Shown here: positions 17,086 to 26,227 of the stretch, in pieces
Position numbering within the stretch: the stretch's first letter is position 1
How the letters are laid out: each line of letters starts with the position of its first letter
NCBI GenBank assembly: GCA_009780415.1
Contig: WRAC01000011.1
Location: forward strand, 1-60,480
Reading direction: 5' to 3'
Length of the DNA stretch: 60,480 bases
Source of the DNA: Defluviitaleaceae bacterium
Lineage (GTDB): Bacteria; Bacillota; Clostridia; Lachnospirales; WRAX01
Translations under genes and position numbers: made by a program
Notes under the pieces: generated by a model
What the model saw: only the letters and a program-made list of their open reading frames with translations
What the model was told of the DNA's origin: nothing
Databases searched by the model: none

Positions 17086-18516
17086 TTATGCCTTGTAGTC
17101 TACTTCCAGCGGGTTACGCGGGGCATTGTTTTCCTCAGTTTCCGGAACTTCCCCGCCTTCTTCGCCAAGCCCGTTGCGCTTCATGATACGGGATACCCGG
17201 GAACCGGAAAGCGTTCTGCCGCTGCGCCCGTTCCATCCGCTGCCGCGCCCATCGTTGTCCTCGGCTACATAAGCGGCTATTTCCGCTATTTGCAAGCCTT
17301 TGCCTGTCAACGTGTCTTTCAGGTCGTTCAGGCTTGCCTCAATCGCTTCCTTCACGCGCTGTGATTCTGCGTATAACTGCGCGGTGACGATACCGTTTTG
17401 GGTGATAACGCGCATTGTGACTTCGCCCAGCGATTCGGGCCTCAGCGTAAGCCGCAGCTCGGTTGTGTCGGCCTTAACCTCGACTTTCATCTGCTCAACC
17501 AGTTGCTTTACAACCTCAACTGTGTCGGCCGTACGGTTTTGTGTCAGCGTTTCCCTGATTTCGGCAAATTGCGCGTCACGCAGCTCGCCGCCCTGCATGC
17601 CGGAGTTTATGGGAGCGGGATTTGAATCGTCGGTTTCGGATGCCGCGCTTTGCGTAACGGAAGCCTGTGAGAGTGTTGTTTCAGCCGCTGCCTGCGTTTT
17701 TACGGAAGTCACGGTTTCTTCGTTCAAGCCTTCTGCGTCCGCATTTTCCACGATTGCCTCCGGTTTTGCTTCCAATGCGGTCAGAGCGGTTTCATCCTCA
17801 ACCACAAAGCCTTCGCCCCGTACAATAAGCTGGGAAGCGTTTTCGTCAAGCATCTGCGCTCCTTGAGCCATTTCCGCCCAAGACAATGCGGGCGAATCCG
17901 GTACGTCGGCCTGAGCGGTAACATACTGGCTGTTTATGTCTACCTCAGCCGTTTCAGCCGCATCACCGCCGTGCCGGTGGTTATTGACCAAATCGCTTAA
18001 CTGCTCCAGCGTTTGAACCGCTTGGGACTGCCACAGCAGTTCAACGGGAGAAGACACGTTGTGGGCGGCCTGGACAAGCTGTACGGCCTGTTCCGGCAGC
18101 AACCCCTCCGTCAAGTCGATATCCAGCTCAACAAGCAATTCCGCAAGCTCCTGCATGGGCATCCCCAGCAGCGCCGCAAGCTCCGCCAGCAATTCCTCAT
18201 CCGGCAGCGCGAAAGGCTTTTCCTTCGCTTCAACGGCCGCGTTTGCCTTTTCGCCTGCGTCAGCAACGTTTTCAACCGGCTTCGCGGTTTGGAGGGCCGG
18301 CTCCGGGCCTGCCGCTTCGTGGGATTCCCTGCGCGCCTGCCGCGTATTTCCGGCCTGCCTCTGCTGGTTAGTCTTAGCCGGTTCAGCTTTCAAAAAGCTT
18401 TCAAAGCTGTTTCTTCCGGGCTCGTTCCGCCTTCCCAAAGGCTGCGCCGCGGACTGCTCGCTCCGGTTCTGCGCCGCCGCGCCGATCTGCGCGGGCATAT
18501 AGTCCATTAGCTTCAT
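17086..18516 (-). CDS. fliK: Flagellar hook-length control protein FliK
   Basis: A 476-residue protein with a long low-complexity Ala/Glu/Gln-rich N-terminal ruler region and a C-terminal Flg_hook domain at about 345-440. The domain carries VEVKADTTELRLTLRPESLGEV and IVTAQLYAESQRVKEAI. FliK measures hook length and triggers the FlhB substrate switch. The ATG at 18516 has AAGGAGG upstream. It lies between the MotE-like gene and flgD, as expected. Confidence 0.92.
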   Translation of the reverse strand: MKLMDYMPAQIGAAAQNRSEQSAAQPLGRRNEPGRNSFESFLKAEPAKTNQQRQAGNTRQARRESHEAAGPEPALQTAKPVENVADAGEKANAAVEAKEKPFALPDEELLAELAALLGMPMQELAELLVELDIDLTEGLLPEQAVQLVQAAHNVSSPVELLWQSQAVQTLEQLSDLVNNHRHGGDAAETAEVDINSQYVTAQADVPDSPALSWAEMAQGAQMLDENASQLIVRGEGFVVEDETALTALEAKPEAIVENADAEGLNEETVTSVKTQAAAETTLSQASVTQSAASETDDSNPAPINSGMQGGELRDAQFAEIRETLTQNRTADTVEVVKQLVEQMKVEVKADTTELRLTLRPESLGEVTMRVITQNGIVTAQLYAESQRVKEAIEASLNDLKDTLTGKGLQIAEIAAYVAEDNDGRGSGWNGRSGRTLSGSRVSRIMKRNGLGEEGGEVPETEENNAPRNPLEVDYKA

Positions 18517-18612
18517 TCTTGCACCTCCTTTCCGTGCATGTTTTCAATGTGCTTTTTGATACTTTATGTAAATCGCGGAGAATTGCTAACATCTTCCGCG
18601 TTTTTACCGAGT

Positions 18613-19362
18613 TTACAAGCCGCCGGGAGTCAAAAGCCTCGCCAGCGCCGCGCGTTTCTCCACTTCGATGGCGTCCATGATCATTGCGCGGTCGTCCGCC
18701 GGAAGCGCTCTCATCGTATCCGCGACGATATCGGAGTTGGTGTCCATCAGTATTTCAAACATAGCGGCTACGGACCGGGGCTCCATTCCCCTTATCATGT
18801 TCAGATGATCGCGCACCTCAAGGCTTACACGCGCTTCGCCCGCCGCTTCCCTGGCGAACTCCGCCGCCCTGTCGGGATTTATTTGCTGGTACCAGCGCCA
18901 GAAATCCGCGCGGTTCTCGTTATAAACCATTTCATGAAATACTTCCTGATCACGCTTAAACTGCTCCTGCTCGGCCTCAAAGCCCCGTAAACGCTCAGTT
19001 TCGCGTTGTAAGCCCTCGTTATTCGCGCGCAGGGTGTCGCGCTCCCTTGTCAGCGAGTCCACCTGGCGTTCCAGCAGCGTAACGCGGTTTTGCAAATCCG
19101 CCGCGGACACCCTAGGGGTCCGGTCTTCCTCTTCCGCTTCCGGTACCCAGTTCCCTATGAGCGGTACGCCGCGCAGTACGTCATACGCCATATCCCGGAT
19201 ATTGTAAAGGTTGAAATACAGAAGGCCCGCCGCCGCGCCAACCAGTAAAACAATGACGATAACCGCGATCAATCCGCCGCGGCCTTTTTTATTTTTTTTA
19301 TTGCCGGATTTTGGATTTTGCGGCTTGCCCGCCGGTCCCCGGGCCTGACTTGGGTTGGACAT
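18613..19362 (-). CDS. MotE/YlxF-like coiled-coil membrane protein
   Basis: A 249-residue protein with a Lys/Gly-rich cytoplasmic N-terminus, one transmembrane helix at about 32-55, a long coiled coil (about 85-150) and a C-terminal MgtE-N-like helical repeat (MEPRSVAAMFEILMDTNSDIVADTMRAL). That architecture and the position between fliJ and fliK match YlxF/MotE family proteins of Gram-positive flagellar operons. The exact role in Firmicutes is unclear; a structural part in the stator or basal body is likely. Confidence 0.82.
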   Translation of the reverse strand: MSNPSQARGPAGKPQNPKSGNKKNKKGRGGLIAVIVIVLLVGAAAGLLYFNLYNIRDMAYDVLRGVPLIGNWVPEAEEEDRTPRVSAADLQNRVTLLERQVDSLTRERDTLRANNEGLQRETERLRGFEAEQEQFKRDQEVFHEMVYNENRADFWRWYQQINPDRAAEFAREAAGEARVSLEVRDHLNMIRGMEPRSVAAMFEILMDTNSDIVADTMRALPADDRAMIMDAIEVEKRAALARLLTPGGL

Positions 19363-19401
19363 CGTATCACCTGCCGGTAACGGCGTTTCTATACTTCACG
19401 C

Positions 19402-19863
19402 CTACATTTTCGAATATTTATAGCTCACCACTGCGTCAACCTGCTTCTGTTCCTCGCGTTTCTCCTCTTCCACAAACTCCTCATAAGCGTTTTCGCGGAG
19501 ACGTTCGATGGTTTTCCGCGCGCGCATAGCCTCCACTAATTCTTTTCTTTTATCTTCGGCAAATTGTTCCGCGGCCTTAACGGCTTTTTGCTGCAAGGCT
19601 ATCCTTTCTTTCAAAACCTCCACAAATTCATTATACCGCGAAACCTCGTTCGCGTCTATAAGTAAACCGCTGCCAGCTCCATCGCCCGAAACCATTGCCG
19701 CCAAATGCGCGATGCAATCGGCCTTCCATTCCCGCAAAGCCCTTTCCCTCGCTCTTTCCTCTTCGAGCTTCGCAAGCGCCCTCGCGTATTCCAGTTCCTT
19801 CTGCGTTTCAAGCTTCTCACGGAGGTTAAGCACGGATTGCAGCCTAAAGTCGAACCGCGCCAA
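19402..19863 (-). CDS. fliJ: Flagellar export stalk protein FliJ
   Basis: A 153-residue, almost wholly coiled-coil protein starting MARFDFRLQSVLNLRE, the typical FliJ N-terminus (F-x-F-x-L-x-x-V-L-x-x-R). FliJ is the central stalk of the FliI ATPase ring and links it to FlhA. The start is a TTG at 19863 with GGGAGG eight bases upstream; there is no in-frame ATG near. It follows fliI after a gap holding a hairpin repeat. Confidence 0.92.
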   Translation of the reverse strand: MARFDFRLQSVLNLREKLETQKELEYARALAKLEEERARERALREWKADCIAHLAAMVSGDGAGSGLLIDANEVSRYNEFVEVLKERIALQQKAVKAAEQFAEDKRKELVEAMRARKTIERLRENAYEEFVEEEKREEQKQVDAVVSYKYSKM

Positions 19864-19879
19864 TAGACCAACCTCCCTA

Positions 19880-19935
19880 AGATCTTGGGGACGCTGCCCC
19901 TAAACCCCTGCAAGGGACGCAGTCCCTTGACCCTT
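19880..19935. repeat. Intergenic hairpin repeat, CAAGGGAC type, copy 2 (full form)
   Basis: CTTGGGGACGCTGCCCC is followed by the perfect stem CAAGGGAC-GCA-GTCCCTTG (19911-19929). The element fills the gap between fliI and fliJ. It matches the element at 1104-1140 except that the GGGGACGCTGCCCC segment is reduced there. Confidence 0.75.
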
Positions 19936-19941
19936 CTGCTG

Positions 19942-21249
19942 TTATTCTAAGATACCGTATAATTGCTTTATCACATCATCGAAATCAAATCTGTCGCTTA
20001 CGGCTTGGGTTAAAAAAGCGTTTACCGCCGGGTTGCGGGCTATGGCGTTATCTATATCAGCGCTGGAACCCTTCTGATACGCGCCGATATTTATTAAATC
20101 CTCGGCATCCCTGTAGACAGCCATTATTTTCTTAATCTCGTTCGCGGCGGCGCGGTGTTCGTTCGTCGTTACGTCGGGCATTACCCTTGAAACGCTTGCT
20201 AATACGTCTATGGCGGGATAATGGTTTCTGTTGGCGATTTTGCGGTTTAAGACGATATGCCCGTCCAATATGCCCCGCGCGACGTCCGTTACAATCTCCG
20301 TCAGATCATCGCCGTCAACCAAAACGGTGTAAATGCCCGTAATACTTCCGGTATCGGAGTTTCCCGCCCTTTCCAGAAGCCTGGGCATAACCGCGAACAC
20401 GGACGGGGTATAACCCCTGGTAACCGGCGGTTCGCCCGTCGCAAGGCCTATTTCGCGCTGAGCCATTGCGTAGCGTGTCAAGCTGTCCATCAGGAGCAGT
20501 ACGTCCTTGCCCTGATTACGGAAATACTCGGCTATGCTGGTTGCCGTTTCGGCGGCTTTGGTGCGGACAAGCGCCGGCTGGTCAGACGTTGCGATAACGA
20601 GTACCGAACGCTTCACACCTTCCTCGCCCAAGTCTTTTTCCAAAAATTCCCTTACTTCCCTGCCCCGCTCCCCAATCAGCGCGATAACGTTTACGTCTGC
20701 CTTGGTATTGCGGGCGATCATGCCCAGCAGCGTACTTTTGCCCACTCCGGAGCCTGCGAAAATACCTATGCGCTGACCCCTGCCGACTGTCAGCAGCCCG
20801 TCTATGGCCTTGACTCCCAAGGGAAGCGGTTTTTGGATACGCTCCCTTGTAAGCGGGTTTGGCGGCGGGTTTGTGATATTGTACATCTCGCCCGGCGGCA
20901 AATTCCCCAAATCGTCCATAGGCTGGCCTATGCCGTTCAAAGTCCGCCCCAGAAGCCCGTCGGAGACCTTCACGCGCATGGGCTTACCCAGCGCCTCAAC
21001 AATGCTGCCCGGCCCTATGCCCGACATATCGCCCATCGGCATCAGCAATATATTGTTGCTGCGAAACCCCACAACCTCGGCGGTTATAGGCTTCGCGTAC
21101 TTATTCGCCTTTATGGCGCATGCCGCGCCCAGATTTACCTCCGGCCCCGTGCTTTCAATCGTCAGCCCGACAACCTGTGTAACGCGCCCCAGTTTCTTGA
21201 TATAACTGGGCGACAGCGCTTCCTTATACTTTGATAAATCTATGCTCAT
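19942..21249 (-). CDS. fliI: Flagellum-specific export ATPase FliI
   Basis: An F1-beta-like ATPase of about 435 residues. Walker A AGSGVGKS is at 165-172, followed by the conserved ALIGERGREVREF, LLLMDSLTRYAMAQREIGLATGEPP and YTPSVFAVMPRLLERAGN stretches. FliI hexamers supply export energy together with FliH and FliJ. The ATG at 21249 matches the family N-terminus; a TTG seven codons upstream is an alternative. It is flanked by fliH and fliJ. Confidence 0.96.
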   Translation of the reverse strand: MSIDLSKYKEALSPSYIKKLGRVTQVVGLTIESTGPEVNLGAACAIKANKYAKPITAEVVGFRSNNILLMPMGDMSGIGPGSIVEALGKPMRVKVSDGLLGRTLNGIGQPMDDLGNLPPGEMYNITNPPPNPLTRERIQKPLPLGVKAIDGLLTVGRGQRIGIFAGSGVGKSTLLGMIARNTKADVNVIALIGERGREVREFLEKDLGEEGVKRSVLVIATSDQPALVRTKAAETATSIAEYFRNQGKDVLLLMDSLTRYAMAQREIGLATGEPPVTRGYTPSVFAVMPRLLERAGNSDTGSITGIYTVLVDGDDLTEIVTDVARGILDGHIVLNRKIANRNHYPAIDVLASVSRVMPDVTTNEHRAAANEIKKIMAVYRDAEDLINIGAYQKGSSADIDNAIARNPAVNAFLTQAVSDRFDFDDVIKQLYGILE

Positions 21250-21291
21250 ACTATGAAGTAATAAGGGCAAAGACTTCCGCTTGGTGATTTT

Positions 21292-22143
21292 TTAAGCATC
21301 TTCCCCTCCGGAATCAGCATCCCGCTTTATTAAATATAAATTCTCGCGAAGCTGCTCAAACCCCTGCCCAAGGCTTGTGTCAATATAGCCGTAGGCTGTT
21401 TTAATTATGCAGTCAGACTTATTCAAGCTTGGATCCTTGATAATCTCAAGCTTAACGCCGCCGCCGGTTATTTTCAGAAGGTCGTCTTTATTTTCAGATA
21501 CCGCGTCGAAATCGTCCTCGGAAACCATTACCGCAATTTCGCCGGACGCGGCGGTATCCCTGCTTTCGGCAAGCCCCGCCCTTATCAGGTGCAGAATCAA
21601 CTGCGGGTTAAACGCGGCCTTGTCGTGGATAAGCTTCTCCGTCATAGCGGAAATCAGTTCCACAAGCTCCGGTTCAAGCCTTTCAATCATCTGCCGCCTT
21701 TGCCGCCTCGCGTCCTCAAGAACCTCCGCCGCCTCGTTTTCCAAACGCTGGCCCTCGGCCAGACCGGCGGCGACACCCTCCGCGAATCCGGCCTCATAGG
21801 CCTCGTCGCGTATCTTACCCCTTGAGTTTTCAGCTTCCGTAATCGCGTCGCGCATATATTTGTCAGATTCTGCCCGCGCCTGGCTCATCATGCGTTTAGA
21901 GTCCTTCTGCGCCTCGCCGATTATTTGTTCCTTTAATATTTCCACCGTAGCCAGCTCACGCTCGCGGATTTCGGCTACGTCGGCAAGCTCCAGGTCTATC
22001 AGGCGCTGCTTTTCCTCTTCCTTTTTCCTCTCTTCTTCGGCCTCAATTTCCTCCCAATTATCGGGCGGGTTCACGCGGAATTTCTTATCCAGCATCTTAA
22101 CGCTGCGCCCTCTGGTAATATTCGACCTGCTATACAATGACAT
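21292..22143 (-). CDS. fliH: Flagellar export regulator FliH
   Basis: A protein of about 283 residues. A short N-terminus (MSLYSRSNITRGRSVKML) leads into a very long charged coiled coil (about 45-150), then a C-terminal V-ATPase E-subunit-like domain ending with GYIDTSLGQGFEQLRENL. FliH binds FliI and the C ring. The ATG at 22143 is preferred over a TTG at 22167 because it carries the conserved start; it overlaps the 3' end of fliG by 14 bases. The sequence is poorly conserved but length, composition and context agree. Confidence 0.9.
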   Translation of the reverse strand: MSLYSRSNITRGRSVKMLDKKFRVNPPDNWEEIEAEEERKKEEEKQRLIDLELADVAEIRERELATVEILKEQIIGEAQKDSKRMMSQARAESDKYMRDAITEAENSRGKIRDEAYEAGFAEGVAAGLAEGQRLENEAAEVLEDARRQRRQMIERLEPELVELISAMTEKLIHDKAAFNPQLILHLIRAGLAESRDTAASGEIAVMVSEDDFDAVSENKDDLLKITGGGVKLEIIKDPSLNKSDCIIKTAYGYIDTSLGQGFEQLRENLYLIKRDADSGGEDA

Positions 22144-23164
22144 CGTCGCCACCGCCGCCCCTTGCAACGATTATTTCGTTTTGATCCTGCAGTTTCCTTA
22201 CGATGTTAACGATCTTCTGCTGCGCCTCCTCAACATCGGAGCGGCGCGTGGGGCCGAGGATGTCTATTTCCTCCTGAAGCATGGCGGCAAGGCGTTTTGA
22301 CACGTTGGAGAACACCAGCTGCCTCAGCTCATCGCTGGCGCTTTTAAGCGCAACGGCCCATTCCCTTGTATCCGGCGTTTCCCTGTATAGCCGCTGTATA
22401 TCCCTGCCGGAAAGTATGACAAGATCCTCGAACACGAACATTTTTCTCTTGATTTCTTCGGCAAGATCGATATCTTCGTTTTCCAGCGTTTCCATGATGT
22501 TCTTTTCCGTGGTTCTGTCCACTTCGTTCAATATATCGACAACGGCGTCCACGCCGCCGGCCTGGGTGTAATCCTCTGTAAGCAGCGCCGAAAGCTTCCT
22601 CTCAAGCGCTTTTTCGATTTCCTTTATAACATCGGGGGAGGTACGGTCCATCTGCGCGATCCTCCTTGCCACTTCCGCCTGACGTTCCGGCGCCAGTTCT
22701 ACAATAACCTGCGCGGCCTGATTGGGCTTCAGGTAAGACAGAATAAGCGCGATTGTCTGCGGATGCTCGCTTTGGATAAAGTTAAGGATCTGCGAAGCGT
22801 CCGTACGCCTGATAAAGTCAAAGGGCTTAGCTTTAAGCGACCCGCCGAGTTTTTGCAAAATCTCGAAAGCCTTTTCCTCACCCACGGATCTTTCCAGAAT
22901 CGTCTTGGCATAATTTATGCCGCCCTCGGTAATATATTGCTGAGCCAGGCAAATATCGTAAAATTCCATCAACACGGCTTCCCTGGCCTGAGGCAGGATA
23001 ATGCTTGTATTGGCGATCTGCAGCGTCAGCGCTTCTATCTCGTCCTCTTTCAAATGCTTAAACAGCGCGGCGCTTTTCTCAGGCCCCAAAGTAACTAAAA
23101 GAATCGCGGCCTTCTCCCGACCGCTTATTTGCAATTTCTCCATAACAGCCACATTGTCCGACAC
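22130..23164 (-). CDS. fliG: Flagellar motor switch protein FliG
   Basis: A 344-residue rotor protein with all three FliG domains. The EHPQT motif is at 133-137 (FIQSEHPQTIALILSYL), and the C-terminal torque domain includes MFVFEDLVILSGRDIQ. FliG connects the MS ring to FliM and interacts with MotA. I place the start at a GTG at 23164 because AGAGGGGTGA lies just upstream; the frame is open further upstream to a TTG that would overlap fliF. The last codons overlap fliH. Confidence 0.95.
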   Translation of the reverse strand: MSDNVAVMEKLQISGREKAAILLVTLGPEKSAALFKHLKEDEIEALTLQIANTSIILPQAREAVLMEFYDICLAQQYITEGGINYAKTILERSVGEEKAFEILQKLGGSLKAKPFDFIRRTDASQILNFIQSEHPQTIALILSYLKPNQAAQVIVELAPERQAEVARRIAQMDRTSPDVIKEIEKALERKLSALLTEDYTQAGGVDAVVDILNEVDRTTEKNIMETLENEDIDLAEEIKRKMFVFEDLVILSGRDIQRLYRETPDTREWAVALKSASDELRQLVFSNVSKRLAAMLQEEIDILGPTRRSDVEEAQQKIVNIVRKLQDQNEIIVARGGGGDDVIV

Positions 23165-23196
23165 CGTATCACCCCTCTTACCTACTACCTGTTTTT

Positions 23197-24846
23197 TTAG
23201 TCCCAATCCTCGTTCAGCCAGTTACGCAGCAATTGCGCGGCGGCTTCGGGGCGCAAATCCACAAATTTCTCGATTTGCTGCTTTGTTTCGGAATCTTTCT
23301 GAAGCTTGATTTCGCGCAAGCGTTCTTCTTCTTCCATCTCTTTTTCCTTCTCCTCGTCGATCTGCGTGGAAACAAGCAAGTCCTCGACGGACAGCTCGGG
23401 TTCTATATCGCCAATCTCGACAGGTTTCTGGCGCTTCAGCAGCCCGTAAGCCAGAAGCAGGATGACAAGGGACATCAAGGTCAGCATGACTATTTCGTTA
23501 ACCGGGACGGGGCGGATTTCCTCATCAATGAACACCATACGTTCCATCACTATAAGGGCGACGTTCTGCAAGCCCGTAGCGATACGCACATGCTCCAAAA
23601 GCCGCTGGTGCTGCTCATCCAAAGGCAAAAGCCTTGTATCCGGCGTATTTATCCGAAACTGCTCCCACGTCGTGCCCGGCGGGATGTTGAAAAGGTCGTT
23701 GTAAGATCCGTTATTGAAGTAACGCTCGTCTAAAGTCACCAAATTTGCCGCCGTTACTGCGATACTGGACTCTGAGCGCAGGATTTCGCCCGATTTGTTG
23801 TCCTCAAACAGCGTATGCGCGCGGTTGTTGATGAAATCGCGCTGGCTCTCGAAATATGACCTGTTACCGGTGCCGCCGCCGCCCGCGGGGTAAGTGATCA
23901 GGTTGTTCGCGGCAATGCCGGGCTGCTCGGCTATATCGGTCATTTCGCTGGATTCGCGGATTGTAATGTCCCTGTCAATAAGCCCGGTCGGGCTGTCGGG
24001 GCCAAGCGGGCTTGTGAACTCCAGGGATTCTATTAAAGTGTTTGTATAGTCGAAGAACAGGCTGGGCGCGGTATGCACCTGTCCGAATAGCGGGCCCAGG
24101 ATGCTTTTGACGGCTCTGTCAATTTGCGCGTAGAAGCTTTGCTCAAACTCGCGGCGATGGTTGAAATTGCCTGTTTCGCTGAGTTCGCCGCTGAAAATGA
24201 CCTCCGCGTTTTGGTTGTAAATGTATACATTTTCAAGCTCAAGCCCTATAACGGCGCTTTGCACAAGCCTTGCCAGGGTGTCGCCCGAATTTTTGTCGAA
24301 AAGATTGTTTGTTTGGATGCCGACGGAAGCTCTGGGTACTTCGCTTGAGGGCATAAACAGCGACGAATCCGCCGGAAGGCCAAGCTCAACCTGAGCCTCC
24401 ACTATACCCCTGACAAGCAGAAGCATGTTCTCAATACGCGTCTGATGCGCCATCCGTGTATTCAGGTCAATAACGGTTCTGGACGCCGTCAGGCCCATGG
24501 CGTCAAGCGCGTCGGGCATATGCCAGTTGGTCCGGCTCCCCTGCCCCGACAGGATCATGGCTACGTTGGCCCTGTCAACATCCTGCTCCCGGACGCTTAT
24601 AAGCATGCCGTTCTCCCAGTACCTGATATCCTCGGCGTTCAGGGCGGATTTCATGTTCATGGTTTCCACATAGTCGGAGCCTTGGTAAATAACTACCCTT
24701 GTGGGATTGGCCTGCACGAAAATAAGCGCAAACAGGGCCAACGCAACTAAGGCGGCGGCTCCACCATAGTAAAGCTTCCGCCTGCGTTCCAGGCTTTTCC
24801 ACCATGCAACTATACCGTTAAACCATGAAACAAGCCTTGCTTGCAC
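23197..24846 (-). CDS. fliF: Flagellar MS-ring protein FliF
   Basis: A 549-residue MS-ring subunit with transmembrane segments at about 27-45 and 440-462. The conserved periplasmic region includes DRANVAMILSGQG, RMAHQTRIENMLLLVRGIVEAQVEL and the SVGIQTNN-type motif. The C-terminal cytoplasmic tail, which binds FliG, ends LLRNWLNEDWD. The start is a GTG at 24846 with GGAGTGA upstream. It follows fliE. Confidence 0.96.
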   Translation of the reverse strand: MQARLVSWFNGIVAWWKSLERRRKLYYGGAAALVALALFALIFVQANPTRVVIYQGSDYVETMNMKSALNAEDIRYWENGMLISVREQDVDRANVAMILSGQGSRTNWHMPDALDAMGLTASRTVIDLNTRMAHQTRIENMLLLVRGIVEAQVELGLPADSSLFMPSSEVPRASVGIQTNNLFDKNSGDTLARLVQSAVIGLELENVYIYNQNAEVIFSGELSETGNFNHRREFEQSFYAQIDRAVKSILGPLFGQVHTAPSLFFDYTNTLIESLEFTSPLGPDSPTGLIDRDITIRESSEMTDIAEQPGIAANNLITYPAGGGGTGNRSYFESQRDFINNRAHTLFEDNKSGEILRSESSIAVTAANLVTLDERYFNNGSYNDLFNIPPGTTWEQFRINTPDTRLLPLDEQHQRLLEHVRIATGLQNVALIVMERMVFIDEEIRPVPVNEIVMLTLMSLVILLLAYGLLKRQKPVEIGDIEPELSVEDLLVSTQIDEEKEKEMEEEERLREIKLQKDSETKQQIEKFVDLRPEAAAQLLRNWLNEDWD

Positions 24847-24894
24847 GGACTCACTCCGTTCGTCTTAATCGGGGAGAGTTAACACTTCAAACTA

Positions 24895-25233
24895 TTACAT
24901 CTGCATCCGCATAATCTCTCTGTATGCTTCAAGTAAACGGTTCGTAACCTGTACGGTGAAGTTAAGCGACGCGTTTGCTTTTTCAATCGCCAGGCTAAGG
25001 CCGATAAGGTCGTCGGAATAGCCTTGGGCCACATCAAGTTGAAACTGCTGCGAGGTCATTATCGCTTCGTTTGTTTCGTTTACATTATCCAGCATGGCGC
25101 GTAAAAACGCGTCAAAAGACTTTTCGGGCCGAGAGGCGGCAATTTCCGTGCCCAACCCCGGGATTTGCCCGATTTGCCCTATATCCCCAATCCGCCATAA
25201 CGGGTTAAGGCCTTGCACACCGGTTATTTCCAT
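24895..25233 (-). CDS. fliE: Flagellar hook-basal body protein FliE
   Basis: A 112-residue protein that joins the MS ring to the rod. The C-terminal half is typical: FDAFLRAMLDNVNETNEA, then LSLAIEKANASLNFTVQVTNRLLEAYREIMRMQM. The ATG at 25233 has GGAAGG eleven bases upstream; a TTG three codons earlier sits too close to that site. Confidence 0.94.
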   Translation of the reverse strand: MEITGVQGLNPLWRIGDIGQIGQIPGLGTEIAASRPEKSFDAFLRAMLDNVNETNEAIMTSQQFQLDVAQGYSDDLIGLSLAIEKANASLNFTVQVTNRLLEAYREIMRMQM

Positions 25234-25258
25234 ATTAATCAAAACCTTCCATTACATG

Positions 25259-25738
25259 TTACTGGCTTCGGGTAAGTTCAAATGTTTTGGTAATCATTGA
25301 CTTCGTGATGTTCATAGCCGTTATATTGGCCTCGTAAGAACGCGAGGCGGAGATCATGTCGATCATTTCCGTTACAACGTTAACGTTGGGCTTTTCGACA
25401 TAACCCTCCTCGTTGGCGTCCGGATGGCTTGGGTCGTAAACCATCTGCCCCGGGCTTGGATCCGTTGTAATACCCCTCACGATTACGCCCATATTCCTGC
25501 GGGGGTCGGCGTCAATCAAACCCCTGGAAGATTTGCTTCTAACGGTATTGCGCAACGTATCATTGAATGAATCAAATGCCTTGTATTCCTGGAACAGCAC
25601 GTTTCTGCGCCTGTACGGGCCGCCTTCCGCCGTTCTCGTGGTATCGACATTGGCCATATTCTGTGACAGCATATCCATCCTAAGCTGCTGCGCCGTTAAT
25701 GCCGAAGCCGATATACTAAGGGTTTCCAGTAAGCTCAT
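25259..25738 (-). CDS. flgC: Proximal rod protein FlgC
   Basis: A 159-residue rod protein. It begins MSLLETLSISASALTAQQLRMDMLSQNMANVDTTRT and ends with the conserved EMIDMISASRSYEANITAMNITKSMITKTFEL. It includes the FlgC-type YVEKPNVNVVTE segment. The ATG at 25738 has AGGAGG upstream. It follows flgB by 39 bases. Confidence 0.96.
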   Translation of the reverse strand: MSLLETLSISASALTAQQLRMDMLSQNMANVDTTRTAEGGPYRRRNVLFQEYKAFDSFNDTLRNTVRSKSSRGLIDADPRRNMGVIVRGITTDPSPGQMVYDPSHPDANEEGYVEKPNVNVVTEMIDMISASRSYEANITAMNITKSMITKTFELTRSQ

Positions 25739-25777
25739 AGAAAACCTCCTGATTTTAATCTATTCGTAACCCGGATT

Positions 25778-26152
25778 TTAGTTTATGCCATTATAGACGA
25801 TGCTATGTAATTGTTTATTGGCCATGTAAGAATTTGCGAGCATGTCATATATGATGGAGTTTCGGTAGACCAGCGCACTTTCCTCGTTTATGTCAACATT
25901 GTTGCCGTCAATACGTGTGCTGAGGTTAGTATGTACGCGGTGCGCGACGGGCGTTGCGCGGGACAGATCCAGAACCCCTGTCCTCTTGTAGCCGTCCACT
26001 GCCGTGCGCAGGCTTTCCTCAAAACTGACCTCATATTTTTTGAATTTCGGTGTATCGTTATTTGCGATGTTGTGCGCGTAGACGCGGTCCCTGAACGCCG
26101 CGGCCTGCATTGCGGAGCCAAGGATGTCATTTAACGCGGTTCCCGTTATCAT
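25778..26152 (-). CDS. flgB: Proximal rod protein FlgB, first gene of the flagellar run
   Basis: A 124-residue rod protein with the FlgB signature YAHNIANNDTPKFKKYEVSFEE and C-terminal YDMLANSYMANKQLHSIVYNGIN. The ATG at 26152 has AGAGGGGGGTG at good spacing; an upstream GTG in frame is less likely. It is the first flagellar gene after purD, 46 bases from the purD stop. Confidence 0.95.
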   Translation of the reverse strand: MITGTALNDILGSAMQAAAFRDRVYAHNIANNDTPKFKKYEVSFEESLRTAVDGYKRTGVLDLSRATPVAHRVHTNLSTRIDGNNVDINEESALVYRNSIIYDMLANSYMANKQLHSIVYNGIN

Positions 26153-26170
26153 GCCGCACCCCCCTCTTAA

Positions 26171-26193
26171 TAGGCGCACACAGTGCGACCCTA
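26171..26193. repeat. Hairpin in the flgB 5' leader (TAGG..GCAC-ACA-GTGC..CCTA)
   Basis: An imperfect inverted repeat with core CGCAC-TGT-GTGCG (read on the minus strand) lies between the predicted promoter and the flgB ribosome site. It resembles hairpins at 15401-15419 and 44362-44389 in layout. Confidence 0.5.
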
Positions 26194-26197
26194 CATC

Positions 26198-26227
26198 ATT
26201 ATAAATTATTTACTAGGCTTTTGTCAC
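26198..26227 (-). promoter_or_regulatory. Predicted sigma-A promoter for the flagellar operon, inside purD
   Basis: On the minus strand GTGACA (26227-26222) is followed by an 18-base spacer and TATAAT (26203-26198). The -10 is perfect and the -35 has one mismatch to TTGACA. It overlaps the end of purD and points at flgB. Confidence 0.55.
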
